Positions 54,620 to 64,000 of a DNA stretch of 64,000 nucleotides are shown here, piece by piece. The position numbers were made by a program, and so were the translations under genes. Location of the stretch: positions 124,001 through 188,000 of the forward strand of contig CBDCMH010000002.1 of the NCBI GenBank assembly GCA_965218935.1. Reading direction: 5' to 3'. Under the pieces are notes generated by a model that was given only the letters and a program-made list of their open reading frames with translations, was not told where the DNA came from and ran no database searches. The number at the start of each line of letters is the position of its first letter. Position 1 is the first letter of the stretch. The stretch comes from JADFOI01 sp965218935 (GTDB lineage: Bacteria; Acidobacteriota; UBA6911; RPQK01; JADFOI01).

Positions 54620-55940
54620 TTCCTGCCCCCAGTGTCAGCAGTAAATCTCCTGCCTTCGTCTCTTTTTCCAGAACCGCCAGCAGCTCTTCCCGATCCGCTA
54701 TGTAGCGGACCGGACGATGACAGAGGATCTCTTTCGCCAACCGTTCAGAGGTTACCCCAGCAATAGGGTCCTCCCCAGCCGGGTAGATATCCATCAAATA
54801 AAGAGAATCAGCATCGGCAAAACACCTGCTCATCTCTTCCATCAGGTGTTGTGTGCGGGTATAGCGATGGGGCTGAAAAACGACCACAGTGCGGCGCCCA
54901 CCCACCTTACAAGCCTCCAAAGTGACTCGGATCTCCTCGGGGTGATGCCCATAGTCATCAATAACCCACACACCGCCCTTCTCTCCCTTCCATTGGAGCC
55001 GTCTTTCCACGCCTCGGAAAGCTGCCAGCGAACGCTGAATGCTATCGAACGGCACCTTGACGAGGTACCGACCCACAGCCACTGCAGCCAGAGAGTTCAA
55101 GACATTGTGCCGTCCTGGGACAGGGAGTTCGACTCGTCCCAAGCAGTTACCCTGCTCATAGCAGTCGTAACTCGACCGTAACCAGCTTAACTCCAACTGC
55201 CGGGCGCAGATATCAGCCTCCGGCTCTAGTCCGTAGGTTACCACCCGGCGGTGAAGTTTTTTCAGAATCGGTGCCAGATTAGCATCTTCTCCACAGGCCA
55301 CGACCAGACCCTCTTCAGAGGTCTTGTTCATGTGTTCCAAAAAGGTTTGTTGAAGATCCTCTAGGTCACGGTACTCGTCCATGTGGTCCAGGCCAATATT
55401 GGTGACCACGCTGCAGACCGGAGAGAGCCTCAAGAAACTGCGATCACTCTCATCTGCTTCAGCCACGAACCACTCCCCTTCTCCCAGACGGGCATTGCTC
55501 CCAATCGCCTCAAATCGGGCTCCAACAACGATGGTGGGTTCCAGGCCAGCCTCCAGCAGCATCAAACCGATCATGGAGGTCGTGGTGGTCTTACCATGTG
55601 TCCCTGCAATGGTGATTCCCTTCTTCTTGCCCATCAGTTGGGCGAGCAGCTCCCCCCGGGGGATCATGGGCAGCCGGCGGTCTTCGGCTGCCACCAGTTC
55701 CGGGCTGTCAGGCGGCACGGCACTGGAGAAAACGACCGCCTCAGCCTCTTGAAGACTACCGGCATCGTGTCCAATAGAGATCCGCGCTCCCATGTTGCGC
55801 AGCCTCTCCAACAACTCACTGTCTTCGACGTCCGATCCTGAGACTTCGTAGCCATCCCGTAGCAGAAGCTCAGCAAGACCACTCATGCCGATACCGCCGA
55901 TCCCTACGAAGTGAAATTTCCTGATCTCTTCAAGTTGCAT
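54573..55940 (-). CDS. murC: UDP-N-acetylmuramate-L-alanine ligase
   Basis: A 455-residue Mur ligase adding the first amino acid of the stem peptide. The UDP-binding start HFVGIGGIGMSGLAELL, ATP loop IAGTHGKTTTTSM, and IDDYGHHPEEIRVTLEA are characteristic of MurC. It overlaps murG by 11 bp at its 5' end and ftsQ at its 3' end. No murB is adjacent. Confidence 0.96.
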   Translation of the reverse strand: MQLEEIRKFHFVGIGGIGMSGLAELLLRDGYEVSGSDVEDSELLERLRNMGARISIGHDAGSLQEAEAVVFSSAVPPDSPELVAAEDRRLPMIPRGELLAQLMGKKKGITIAGTHGKTTTTSMIGLMLLEAGLEPTIVVGARFEAIGSNARLGEGEWFVAEADESDRSFLRLSPVCSVVTNIGLDHMDEYRDLEDLQQTFLEHMNKTSEEGLVVACGEDANLAPILKKLHRRVVTYGLEPEADICARQLELSWLRSSYDCYEQGNCLGRVELPVPGRHNVLNSLAAVAVGRYLVKVPFDSIQRSLAAFRGVERRLQWKGEKGGVWVIDDYGHHPEEIRVTLEACKVGGRRTVVVFQPHRYTRTQHLMEEMSRCFADADSLYLMDIYPAGEDPIAGVTSERLAKEILCHRPVRYIADREELLAVLEKETKAGDLLLTLGAGNVWKIGEAFLESDPE

Positions 55941-57018
55941 AATCCCGGCTACCCGTGAGCTCTTCCATCAACTCAATGATTCTTGTCTTACTGTCGGGAT
56001 GGGCCAATTCCCTGCTGGCTTGTGCCATCTGATCCAGACGATCACGGCTTTGTGCCAATTCCACCAGGAGGCCGGCCAGCTCCTCACCGGTTGTTTCGCT
56101 CTCTTCCAGGCACAGGGCGGCCCGCTTCTGGACAAGGGCCCGGGCATTCATCCGTTGATGATCGTCCGTGGCATGGGGCAGAGGAATAAGAATCGAGGGT
56201 CTTCCGGCCGCTGCGATCTCAGCCACTGAGGAAGCCCCAGCTCGCGAAAGGATCAGATCGGCACGACTGAAATAGGCCGGCATGTCTTGGATAAAGTCAA
56301 TGACCTCCGCCTCGAATCCTGACTGCTTGTACTTCTCTTTCACTGAAAAATAGTCGGTCAGTCCGGTCTGATGAACGATCCTAATCTCATCGGAAGGCAA
56401 AAACGGGAGTGCTTCACAGACCAACTGATTGATGGGACTGCTTCCCTGACTGCCGCCGAAAACAAGAAGGCACAGTGGCCCACCCCTTGAAACCTTTGAG
56501 CTGACCTGGTGAAATTCCTGCCGTACGGGTATTCCGGTGAGCCGGGCTTTGTTCCCAAACCACCGTGCCGTCTCCTCAAAAGCCAGCGCCGCCGCATCCA
56601 CCCAGTATTTCAGGACACGATTGGTGAACCCGGGTTGGACATTGGGTTCGATCAGCAATCCGGGAAACCCCAGTGCCTTCCCGGCCAGCATGATCGGTCC
56701 CGAGGAATATCCTCCCAGGCCAACGATGATGGAGGGAGAGAAATCCTTGATCATTCTCCGAGAGGAGAGCAGGCTTCCAGGAATCTGAAGGAGGGTGACC
56801 GCCGCCCTGAACACTCCCACACCTTTGAATCCCCCAATGTTGAGGGTCTGAAATCGGAAACCCAGGGCAGGTACAATATCGCCTCCCATACCTTTTCTAG
56901 CGCCCACGAAGAGAACTTCAACACCCGGTTTCTGCTTTTCCAATTCCCGGGCCAGTGCCACCGCCATGAAAATATGTCCCCCGGTCCCTCCTCCGGCGAA
57001 AAGAACGCGCTTAATCAT
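55930..57018 (-). CDS. murG: MurG N-acetylglucosaminyltransferase
   Basis: A 362-residue peripheral membrane enzyme that turns lipid I into lipid II. FAGGGTGGHIFMAVALA at the N-terminus and LVFGGSQGS are the glycine-rich signatures; ILSRAGASSVAEIAAAG PSILIPLPHATDDHQ is the nucleotide-sugar site. The start at 57016-57018 overlaps the ftsW stop (ATGA-type overlap). A longer frame upstream lies inside ftsW and is not native. Confidence 0.96.
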   Translation of the reverse strand: MIKRVLFAGGGTGGHIFMAVALARELEKQKPGVEVLFVGARKGMGGDIVPALGFRFQTLNIGGFKGVGVFRAAVTLLQIPGSLLSSRRMIKDFSPSIIVGLGGYSSGPIMLAGKALGFPGLLIEPNVQPGFTNRVLKYWVDAAALAFEETARWFGNKARLTGIPVRQEFHQVSSKVSRGGPLCLLVFGGSQGSSPINQLVCEALPFLPSDEIRIVHQTGLTDYFSVKEKYKQSGFEAEVIDFIQDMPAYFSRADLILSRAGASSVAEIAAAGRPSILIPLPHATDDHQRMNARALVQKRAALCLEESETTGEELAGLLVELAQSRDRLDQMAQASRELAHPDSKTRIIELMEELTGSRDYAT

Positions 57019-58133
57019 GGATGACTTCTCGGGGCGGTGTGGCCACGGCCCTGACTGGAGATGTTCAACAAAATCCCGATAGCGGTCATTGTCATGATCA
57101 TCGAGGATCCACCCACAGAGATAAAGGGCAGGGGAAGTCCTTTGGTGGGTAAAAGACTGACCACCATGCTCATGTTCACAAAGGCCTGAAGAATGATCAT
57201 GCAGGCGATTCCCAAGCCTAAATAGGTTCCAAAAGGACTCTGGGCGCGCACGGAGATTCGAGCCGCTCTCCAAAAGAACAAGCCGAAGAGAACCACGACA
57301 GTGAGACATCCCAGCAGGCCCAATTCCTCTCCCACCACGGCATAAATGAAATCGGTATGGGGTTCGGGCAGGAAAAACAGTTTCTGTTTGCCCTCCGCAT
57401 AACCCAGACCGCTCCAACCTCCCGAGCCGACCGCAATCAAGCTCTGGCGGATCTGATAGCCGATACCAAAGGGATCCCTTTCCGGATAGAGGTAAGCCAG
57501 AAAACGGTCAAGACGATAAGGAACCCGCACCACAAGAAAATAAAGGGCAGGAATGGCAGCTAAGATCAGCCCCAGCAAATAGCGATAACGCAGTCCTCCT
57601 AGAAAGAGCAGGAAGATCGCAGTCAGAGCGATACTGACAGCAGTACCCAAATCGGGCTCAACCAGTACCAGGAGGACAATCGATCCCACAACGGCCATAT
57701 AGGGGAGGAAACCCTGTTTGAAAGAGTGAAACTCCTCCTTCCGGGTAGCCAGGTAAAATGAGGTAAATAGAATGACGGCGAGTTTAGCCAATTCTGAGGG
57801 TTGGAAATTGGCTGGCCCGGCTCTGATCCAGCGTTGAACTCCGCCGGTTCCCGGTGCTGTAAGAAGGAAAACCAAGAGCGCCAGACTCAAGATCAGCAGA
57901 GAATAGATCACAGTGCGTTGCTCGTAGAAACGGTAGTCGATTTTCATCCCCACCATCAGCCCCACAAGCCCGATGACAACAAAAAGAAGTTGGCGCGCGA
58001 AAATCGAGGTTTGCGATCCGTACTGTTCAGCTGAAACCACAGTGGAGGCACTGAAGACCATGATCAAACCGAACCCCAGCAGGGCCAGCACAACGGCGAT
58101 CAATCCCCGATCATAAGGTATCTTCCGGTTCAT
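57015..58133 (-). CDS. ftsW: peptidoglycan glycosyltransferase FtsW
   Basis: A 372-residue SEDS-family protein with ten membrane helices that polymerises lipid II at the septum with FtsI. Recognisable segments include RWIRAGPANFQPSELAKLA, LVEPDLGTAVSI, EPHTDFIYAVVGEELGLLG and LPTKGLPLPFISVGGSS. Its position between murD and murG is that of ftsW, not rodA. Confidence 0.95.
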   Translation of the reverse strand: MNRKIPYDRGLIAVVLALLGFGLIMVFSASTVVSAEQYGSQTSIFARQLLFVVIGLVGLMVGMKIDYRFYEQRTVIYSLLILSLALLVFLLTAPGTGGVQRWIRAGPANFQPSELAKLAVILFTSFYLATRKEEFHSFKQGFLPYMAVVGSIVLLVLVEPDLGTAVSIALTAIFLLFLGGLRYRYLLGLILAAIPALYFLVVRVPYRLDRFLAYLYPERDPFGIGYQIRQSLIAVGSGGWSGLGYAEGKQKLFFLPEPHTDFIYAVVGEELGLLGCLTVVVLFGLFFWRAARISVRAQSPFGTYLGLGIACMIILQAFVNMSMVVSLLPTKGLPLPFISVGGSSMIMTMTAIGILLNISSQGRGHTAPRSHP

Positions 58134-58157
58134 TCTTGCTTTTCTCTTTTCTATTCT

Positions 58158-59513
58158 CTACTTGCGAAGTGCGTTCACCCTCTCTTTGAAGACTCGGCCC
58201 CGATGCTCGAAGTCATCGAACATATCGAAGCTGGTACAACCTGGAGCGAGTAAGACCACATCGCCTGGAAGAGCTTTTTCAAACGCCAGTTCCACAGCCT
58301 GTTCCATATCTTGAGCACGTACGGTTGCGACATCATTCCCCAGGCTACCGGAAATCTTATCGGCTGCAGCGCCTAACAAGACAAGCAGCCTCACTTTTTC
58401 CGATACCCAGGGGCGCAGGACCCCGAAATCAGCCCCCTTGTCCTTACCTCCCATAATCACGATGAGAGGTTCAGTGAAGGCCTGTAGGGCCTGACTGGCC
58501 GAATCCATGTTCGTTGCCTTGGAGTCGTTATAGAAAGCGACGCCGCTGAGTTCGCGGACCCATTCCAAACGGTGTTCGACGCCAGCAAAACTGCGGAAGG
58601 TCTCGACCATAACTTCCCCATCCAGACCGGAGAGGTACCCGGCGGCTGTCGCTGCCAGCACGTTCTCCAAATTATGCTTTCCCCTGAGCCGAATCTCGTT
58701 AACGGGCATGAGACGCTGCTCCTGGCCTCCCCACATCACCTGGATCGAGCCATTGCGAACGAATACACCTTCCTTCAGATCTTGCTTCCGGCTATAGAGC
58801 AGGACACGTGCTGGACGGCGGCTTGCCATCTTCAAGGTGAAGGGATTGTCGGCGTTGATCACCGCATGGTCCTGATCGGTCTGGTTGAGAAAGATCTGCT
58901 CTTTGGCCTGGACGTAATCCTCAAACTGGTCATAGCGATCCTGATGATCGGGACTCACATTGAGGATGAGTGCAATGTCACACCTGAATTTATCGATGTT
59001 TTCCAACTGAAAGGAGGAGAGTTCAACCACAAAGGTGGTTTCGCTTGAGACAGAGGGTGCTTCGACCCACTGGATGAGTGGTGAGCCAATATTGCCGGCT
59101 ACCGCACAGTCGCGCCCGGCTTTCTTGAACAGTTCCCCGATGAGGGTGGTGGTGGTGGTCTTTCCGTTGGAGCCGGTGACGCCAATGATCCTCCCCTCAA
59201 GAAAGCGACACGCTAACTCGACCTCGCTGCAAATAGGAATCTTCCGTTCAGAGGCCTTCAGCAGTTCGGGTAAATTGGAGGGTACACCGGGACTGAGGAC
59301 TATGAAATCGGCATCCAGAAAATTCTCTATTCGATGACCGCCCAAAGAGAGAGTGGGAGGCATGATCAGTTGCGAAATGTAATCCTTTAACTCCTCTTCC
59401 GTTTTCGTGTCGGTGATGGTGACCCTGGCTCCGCGCTGGAGCAAGAAATTGGTGGCAGAGAGCCCGCTACGAGCAAATCCCACAACCAGGATCTTCTTGT
59501 CCTTCACACTCAT
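58158..59513 (-). CDS. murD: UDP-N-acetylmuramoylalanine-D-glutamate ligase
   Basis: A 451-residue Mur ligase adding D-glutamate. VVGFARSGLSATNFL is at the UDP-binding N-terminus, IGVTGSNGKTTTTTLI is the ATP loop, and FYNDSKATNMDSASQAL is the typical central motif. The C-terminus contains LAPGCTSFDMFDDFEHRG, a strong MurD marker. It follows mraY by 7 bp. Confidence 0.97.
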   Translation of the reverse strand: MSVKDKKILVVGFARSGLSATNFLLQRGARVTITDTKTEEELKDYISQLIMPPTLSLGGHRIENFLDADFIVLSPGVPSNLPELLKASERKIPICSEVELACRFLEGRIIGVTGSNGKTTTTTLIGELFKKAGRDCAVAGNIGSPLIQWVEAPSVSSETTFVVELSSFQLENIDKFRCDIALILNVSPDHQDRYDQFEDYVQAKEQIFLNQTDQDHAVINADNPFTLKMASRRPARVLLYSRKQDLKEGVFVRNGSIQVMWGGQEQRLMPVNEIRLRGKHNLENVLAATAAGYLSGLDGEVMVETFRSFAGVEHRLEWVRELSGVAFYNDSKATNMDSASQALQAFTEPLIVIMGGKDKGADFGVLRPWVSEKVRLLVLLGAAADKISGSLGNDVATVRAQDMEQAVELAFEKALPGDVVLLAPGCTSFDMFDDFEHRGRVFKERVNALRK

Positions 59514-59520
59514 TCCGGCT

Positions 59521-60633
59521 TCACCGCAGCTTCAGGGTGGTCAGACTGAACAGAGCAAAGATGAGTCCCAGAATCCAGAAGCGGACCACCACCTTGGTTT
59601 CCTTCCAACCCAAAAGCTCGAAGTGGTGGTGAATCGGAGCCATAAGCAGAATCCGCTTCCCCCATACCTTGTAGGAAACAACCTGGACAATCACCGAGAC
59701 TGCTTCCAGGACGAAAATCCCTCCGATGAAAAAGAGCAGAAGTTCCTGCTTAATCAACAACGCAACAGTCCCAATGGCACCTCCCAGGGACATGGACCCA
59801 ACGTCGCCCATGAAGATCTGAGCGGGATAGCTGTTGTACCAGAGAAAGCCCAGTGTGGCCCCAACCATGGCCCCACAAAAAACGGTCAACTCACTGGCAT
59901 AGGTGTTCTTGATGAGATCCAGATAGATGGCAAAGGTGGCGTGAGCGGTCACATAAGTCAGCACGGTCAGAGCTGAGGCGGCGATGATGACCAGTCCCGA
60001 GGCCAGGCCATCCAGACCGTCCGTAAGGTTGACGGCATTGCTGCTGCCGATGAGGACCATAAGTGCGAAAATAATCAGTGGAATGAAGGTGGAAACCCCG
60101 AATAGGACCAGATCCATTTCCGGCGTAAAGCGCTTGAAAAAGGGCACGCTCAATCCACTGCTGTAGAGATCGTAACGATTGAGAACGATTAATGTTCCCG
60201 CAATCGCTAGCGCAATCAGGCCCTGTAAAATCAGCTTTTGTCGCACTCGCAACCCCAGGGACCTTTTGTTGACCACCTTTAGATAGTCGTCGATGAAACC
60301 CACCGTGGCGAAGAGGAGCAGCGAGGACAGGACCACCCAGATATAGAGGTTCGTCGGGTCGGCCCACAGGAGGGTCGGTACGAAAATACTGATCACAATG
60401 AGTACGCCTCCCATGGTGGGAGTTCCAACTTTCCCGTGATGATTTTCAGGCACTTCCTCTTGAATGTATTGCCCAATCTGAAATTGGCGCAGTCGGGCAA
60501 TCAGCCACGGACCCAACAGAAGGCTGATCATCAGAGCCGTTAAGGAGGCATAGGCAGTGCGGAAGGTGAGATAGCGCACCACATTGAGGATGGGAAACTC
60601 GTCGATATAGGGAAGAAGAATATGGTAAATCAA
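59521..60633 (-). CDS. mraY: phospho-N-acetylmuramoyl-pentapeptide-transferase
   Basis: A 370-residue enzyme with ten membrane helices that moves phospho-MurNAc-pentapeptide onto undecaprenyl phosphate to form lipid I. GTPTMGGVLI, GFIDDYLKVV, NAVNLTDGLDGLASG (catalytic Asp pair) and FMGDVGSMSLGG are conserved, as is the HHHFELLGWKE loop. It overlaps murF by 4 bp. Confidence 0.97.
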   Translation of the reverse strand: MIYHILLPYIDEFPILNVVRYLTFRTAYASLTALMISLLLGPWLIARLRQFQIGQYIQEEVPENHHGKVGTPTMGGVLIVISIFVPTLLWADPTNLYIWVVLSSLLLFATVGFIDDYLKVVNKRSLGLRVRQKLILQGLIALAIAGTLIVLNRYDLYSSGLSVPFFKRFTPEMDLVLFGVSTFIPLIIFALMVLIGSSNAVNLTDGLDGLASGLVIIAASALTVLTYVTAHATFAIYLDLIKNTYASELTVFCGAMVGATLGFLWYNSYPAQIFMGDVGSMSLGGAIGTVALLIKQELLLFFIGGIFVLEAVSVIVQVVSYKVWGKRILLMAPIHHHFELLGWKETKVVVRFWILGLIFALFSLTTLKLR

Positions 60634-62048
60634 TTTCCTCTTCCCTCCTCAATTTCCCGGATGATTCGATCCATACGTGTTCCCCGAGAGCCCTTGACCA
60701 GAAGAAATTCTCCTGGACCCACTTCCTTCACCAAAAACCCGGCCGCTTCCTGGGAATCCTCAAAGTGGGTGATCTTCTCAGGGGGAAAGCCCTTTTCCTT
60801 CGCTCCCTGGCCGATGTAAAGGCCGTCCTCCCCCACCGTCACCAGCAGGTCCGCCTTGCACCGGGCGACCTGCTGGCCTGCCTGCCGATGAAGTTCGGGG
60901 CTACTTGAACCCAGTTCCAGCATCTGGCCCAAGGCTAGAATTTTGCGAGGGAAACCACTCAATTGGCCCACCGTTTCCAACACCATCTGGAGGGCCTGAG
61001 GATTGGAATTGTAGGAATCGTCCCAGAGAGTGATAGGACCTCCCTTGTCCCCTCCCACTTGATGGACCTGTCCACGCATGGAGGGCACCTTTAATCTAGG
61101 GATGCCCTGACAGATCTCCTCTCGGGTGAGGCCAAAACTCACAGCCACTGCCACTGCAGCGGCAATGTTATAGAGAAGGTGCTTCCCCACAAAGGGAACC
61201 GCTGCGGTGAAGCATTCCCCACAGGCATCGATGTGAAAGCTCATTTCCCGAAGGCCATCCAACTTGCAGTCGGAAATCCGAACTCCAGCTTCATTCTCCA
61301 GGCCGAAAGAAACTTTTTCGCCACTGAAATGAGAAGCCAGACGGCAAAGCCGGAAATCGTCGGCGTTAAAGAAAAATTTGCCCTCCCGGGAAAGTCCCTC
61401 CAAAATCTCTCCCTTTGCTGAAGCGATCGCATCCAGATCGGGAAAAAACTCCAAATGCACGGCGGCCACATTGGTCAGCAAAGCCGAGTCGGGATTACAG
61501 ATCTTGGTCAGGGCACCGATCTCTCCCGGGTGATTCATCCCCAACTCCACCAGTGCCAACTGGTGTTCTTCCATCAACTGTAAGAGAGAGAGAGAAACAC
61601 CGATTTGGTTGTTGAGATTGCCGGGAGATTGAACGACCTTGAATTTCTGGCTCAAGAGAGTGGCGATAAATTCCCGGGTCGTGGTTTTTCCTATGCTTCC
61701 GGAAATGGCGAGCAGAGGTTTCCCCCACTTCTTGCGAACGTGGTGGGCCAGGGCTTGAAGAGCGACCTCTGGGTCTTCTACCTGCAGAAAGATTCGATCC
61801 CTCCAATGGGAGAAATCAACCGAATTCTCAGAGAAGATAACGGTTGAAGCACCCTTTTTCAGGGCCTCCTCCACAAAATCATGCCCATTAAACTGCTGTC
61901 CCGTAACAGCGATAAAGCATTCCCCGGCTTGAATAGTGCGACTGTCAATGGAGACCGCAGGAAAGGGAGATCGGATATGAGAAGGATCTTTTCCTTTTGG
62001 GCAGGCTTTGATCGCCTCAACGACTTCAGCAACAGAGAGTTCGATCAC
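60630..62048 (-). CDS. murF: UDP-MurNAc-tripeptide-D-alanyl-D-alanine ligase
   Basis: A 472-residue Mur ligase that completes the pentapeptide. FPAVSIDSRTIQAGECFIAV is in the N-terminal domain, ISGSIGKTTTREFI is the ATP loop, and WDDSYNSNPQALQM is a MurF hallmark. The GTG at 62046-62048 is chosen as start because AGGAGG lies 4 nt upstream and it overlaps the murE stop as GTGA; a GTG seven codons earlier also exists. Confidence 0.95.
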   Translation of the reverse strand: MIELSVAEVVEAIKACPKGKDPSHIRSPFPAVSIDSRTIQAGECFIAVTGQQFNGHDFVEEALKKGASTVIFSENSVDFSHWRDRIFLQVEDPEVALQALAHHVRKKWGKPLLAISGSIGKTTTREFIATLLSQKFKVVQSPGNLNNQIGVSLSLLQLMEEHQLALVELGMNHPGEIGALTKICNPDSALLTNVAAVHLEFFPDLDAIASAKGEILEGLSREGKFFFNADDFRLCRLASHFSGEKVSFGLENEAGVRISDCKLDGLREMSFHIDACGECFTAAVPFVGKHLLYNIAAAVAVAVSFGLTREEICQGIPRLKVPSMRGQVHQVGGDKGGPITLWDDSYNSNPQALQMVLETVGQLSGFPRKILALGQMLELGSSSPELHRQAGQQVARCKADLLVTVGEDGLYIGQGAKEKGFPPEKITHFEDSQEAAGFLVKEVGPGEFLLVKGSRGTRMDRIIREIEEGRGN

Positions 62049-63514
62049 AGGACCTCCTCGACAAGACACTTAACCACTTCTCGATCGTCGAAGGGGATCC
62101 TTCGGCCTTCAACTTCCTGGTGAGTCTCATGTCCCCTTCCAGCCACCAGGACCAGGTCTCCCTCTTGAGCCATTTTGAGAGCCCTGTCGATCGCTTCACG
62201 GCGGTCCACAATGATTTCGTAGTTGCTTGAATCGGCTGGTATTCCTTCTCGGATTTCCGACACAATCTTATCGGGATCTTCGTATCGAGGATTGTCCGAG
62301 GTGACGATGGCCCAATCGGCGTGGCTCACCGCAAGGGTTCCCATTGTGGCACGCTTGGTTCGATCCCGATCTCCCCCGCAGCCAAAAACACAGAGAATGC
62401 GTCCCTGGGCGAGTTGGCGGCAAAGCATCAGTACGTTCTCCAGGGCGTGGGGCGTGTGTGCGTAGTCCACGATGACGGTGAAGCGCCGGTCCATGTCAAC
62501 CTTTTCAAAGCGTCCTGGAACCCGGTCCAATCGCGCGATACCCTGGCAAATTTGCTCATCCGTGACTCCTAAAAAACTGGCCGCTGTTGCGGCAGCCATG
62601 ATGTTGTACAGGTTGTGTTGGCCTGCCAGGGGGCTGAACAAGGAGAGCCGCCGATTGAAGAACTGGAGATCCGCTTCGATGCCCTCAACGGAATTTTTGT
62701 GGGCCACTGGATAGACGTCGCTGTTCTCAGAAAATCCGAACGTGACCGACTGAATTTCGGGCGGGAGCTGGATACGGGCCACCATAGGATCATCCGCGTT
62801 CAACACGGCGTGTTTGAGGCCCGGGTTGTAAGCGGTTTGGAAGAGCCGGCACTTCACTTTGAAGTACTCTTCCAGACTGCCGTGAAAGTCGAGATGGTCC
62901 TGGCTCAAGTTTGTAAAGACGGCCACTGGAAAAGAACATCGATACACTCGATGAAAGTATAGGGCGTGAGAGGAAACCTCCAGGACCCCCGTACGACATC
63001 CGGATTGCACGGCCCGAGCCAGAATCTCCTGAATATCTACTGCTTCGGGAGTGGTTCGCTCTGATTCCCCCTGCCATTCCCCCACTTGGGTCTTAATCGT
63101 CCCCATGAGCAGCGAGGGACCCTGGCACTCCAGAATAGCGTTGATCAAAAAAGTGGTCGTTGTCTTTCCATTGGTTCCGGTGATCCCCGCGAGTTGGAGC
63201 TGGCGGGAAGGATGCTGATAGAAGTGGTCCGCCAGCGAGGCCATGAAAGGCCTGACCGCTTCCACCTGAATCCAAGGTACCATTGGGCCAGGCGGCGGCT
63301 CCTGTTGCGAGGCAACCGCCACAGCACCCTGTTCCAGAGCCTCACCAATGTAGAGGTGTCCGTCTGTCTGGGCTCCCTCAATGGCAAAAAAAAGTGAACC
63401 CTCTTTCACCCGGCGGGAATCGTAATCGAGTGAGCGAATTTCCGGGTTCATCTTCTTACGGGGCTCTCGCAGCGACTGAACCGTCTGAATCGAGAGCAAC
63501 TCTTGAAGTCGCAT
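62045..63514 (-). CDS. murE: UDP-MurNAc-L-Ala-D-Glu-meso-DAP ligase
   Basis: A 489-residue Mur ligase for the third stem-peptide residue. LDYDSRRVKEGSLFFAI and ITGTNGKTTTTFLI are conserved, and VTSDNPRYEDP contains DNPR. In MurE this motif goes with meso-diaminopimelate; lysine enzymes differ there. The start MRLQELLS at 63514 fits family N-termini and overlaps ftsI by 59 bp; a later Met at 63451 would avoid the overlap. Confidence 0.96.
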   Translation of the reverse strand: MRLQELLSIQTVQSLREPRKKMNPEIRSLDYDSRRVKEGSLFFAIEGAQTDGHLYIGEALEQGAVAVASQQEPPPGPMVPWIQVEAVRPFMASLADHFYQHPSRQLQLAGITGTNGKTTTTFLINAILECQGPSLLMGTIKTQVGEWQGESERTTPEAVDIQEILARAVQSGCRTGVLEVSSHALYFHRVYRCSFPVAVFTNLSQDHLDFHGSLEEYFKVKCRLFQTAYNPGLKHAVLNADDPMVARIQLPPEIQSVTFGFSENSDVYPVAHKNSVEGIEADLQFFNRRLSLFSPLAGQHNLYNIMAAATAASFLGVTDEQICQGIARLDRVPGRFEKVDMDRRFTVIVDYAHTPHALENVLMLCRQLAQGRILCVFGCGGDRDRTKRATMGTLAVSHADWAIVTSDNPRYEDPDKIVSEIREGIPADSSNYEIIVDRREAIDRALKMAQEGDLVLVAGRGHETHQEVEGRRIPFDDREVVKCLVEEVL

Positions 63515-64000
63515 CTTTGCTACTACTCGAGAAAAAGACTTCACAGACCATACCTTTCGAGACTTTACTCCGTGCCGGCGGGTTCTGGGCGACCGCTACC
63601 CCGCTGCCGAAAACCTTTAATCGCAGGCCGAGACCCGCACACCGCTGGACAATTTCTCGCAAGCTCAATCCTGAAAAGTCGGGCATCGCAAAGGGCTTCG
63701 TTTCCACGGTGACTGTGTTTCTCGGTTTCTGCTTTGCAGGCTCTTCCCGTATGAGTGTCAAAACCGTTTCCGCCAGCTGTTCCAGCGGAAGCTGCTCCTC
63801 CTCTACTGAGATACCTGGCGAAGCCACAAGTTCCATGGGAGCCGTCTGTGGGGTTACCTCGTCCATTCGAAGAGGCTGATCCCGAGGCACCCGAAGGTGA
63901 ATCAGAGAGTGCTCCACGATCTGCGTGAAGACAGGTGCTGCCAGGTGACCTCCATGGTATTCCCCATGGGGTTCGTTGATGACGACGATGGCAGCAACAA
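63456..64000 (-). CDS. ftsI: FtsI-type penicillin-binding protein, C-terminal part
   Basis: A partial gene that continues past the window edge. At the edge the frame reads VAAIVVINEPHGEYHGGHL then AAPVFTQIVEHSL, the end of a transpeptidase domain. After a Pro/Glu-rich linker of about 60 residues comes one PASTA-like domain (MPDFSGLSLREIVQRCAGLGL to GMVCEVFF). PASTA domains on FtsI are found in several phyla, including spore-formers and acidobacteria. Position before murE supports ftsI. The catalytic serine lies outside the window. Confidence 0.9.
   Translation of the reverse strand, partial: VAAIVVINEPHGEYHGGHLAAPVFTQIVEHSLIHLRVPRDQPLRMDEVTPQTAPMELVASPGISVEEEQLPLEQLAETVLTLIREEPAKQKPRNTVTVETKPFAMPDFSGLSLREIVQRCAGLGLRLKVFGSGVAVAQNPPARSKVSKGMVCEVFFSSSSKDATSRVALDSDGSVAARAP

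Noticed and set aside
57019..57417. Upstream extension of the murG frame
   Set aside because: It lies within ftsW in another frame; MurG begins at the glycine-rich loop after 57018.

Overview
The window looks like chromosomal DNA of a diderm (Gram-negative) bacterium. Evidence for an outer membrane is an AsmA/TamB-like protein, an RseP site-2 protease and a LysM lytic transglycosylase. MurE carries the DNPR motif expected for meso-diaminopimelate peptidoglycan. My best guess for the phylum is Acidobacteriota or a near relative, from the gene layout and the many intergenic repeats; this is an inference and was not tested. I saw no rRNA, tRNA, tmRNA or CRISPR array.

Layout. (1) 1-6937 is a nest of mobile DNA. 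An IS3-family element (40-6937) is interrupted by an IS1595-family element with several passenger genes (995-4569) and by an IS1634-type element (4654-6706). The nest sits in one arm of a palindrome at the nuoN stop codon. (2) 6970-17684, minus strand: nuoABCDHIJKLMN for respiratory complex I, without nuoEFG. (3) 17755-21215: a repeat, a UDP-glucuronate decarboxylase gene, a small membrane-protein gene and an ISNCY-like element. (4) 21280-26750, plus strand: uvrB, aroA, aroK and a LysM transglycosylase. (5) 26815-29551: an IS110-family element with an in-frame stop, then an intact twin of the IS3 element. (6) 29604-39947: clpB facing away from grpE, ruvC, a yebC-family gene, truA, then uppS-cdsA-dxr-rseP. 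rseP is split by a 25/26-bp tandem duplication. (7) 40261-49810: an AsmA-like gene cut short by another IS, then three tandem genes (one truncated) of TMTC-like membrane/TPR proteins ending in a polyprenyl-phosphate mannose synthase gene. (8) 49835-51264: tyrS and a small gene. (9) 51332-64000, minus strand: the division and cell-wall cluster ftsI(partial)-murE-murF-mraY-murD-ftsW-murG-murC-ftsQ-ftsA-ftsZ.

How the parts fit. Most genes are housekeeping: energy conservation, chorismate synthesis, lipid-carrier and phospholipid synthesis, peptidoglycan and division. The accessory interest lies between them: two MITE-like repeat families with terminal inverted repeats, long palindromes lying across stop codons, a passenger-carrying IS1595 element, a likely IS-mediated deletion, and a putative O-mannosylation locus.
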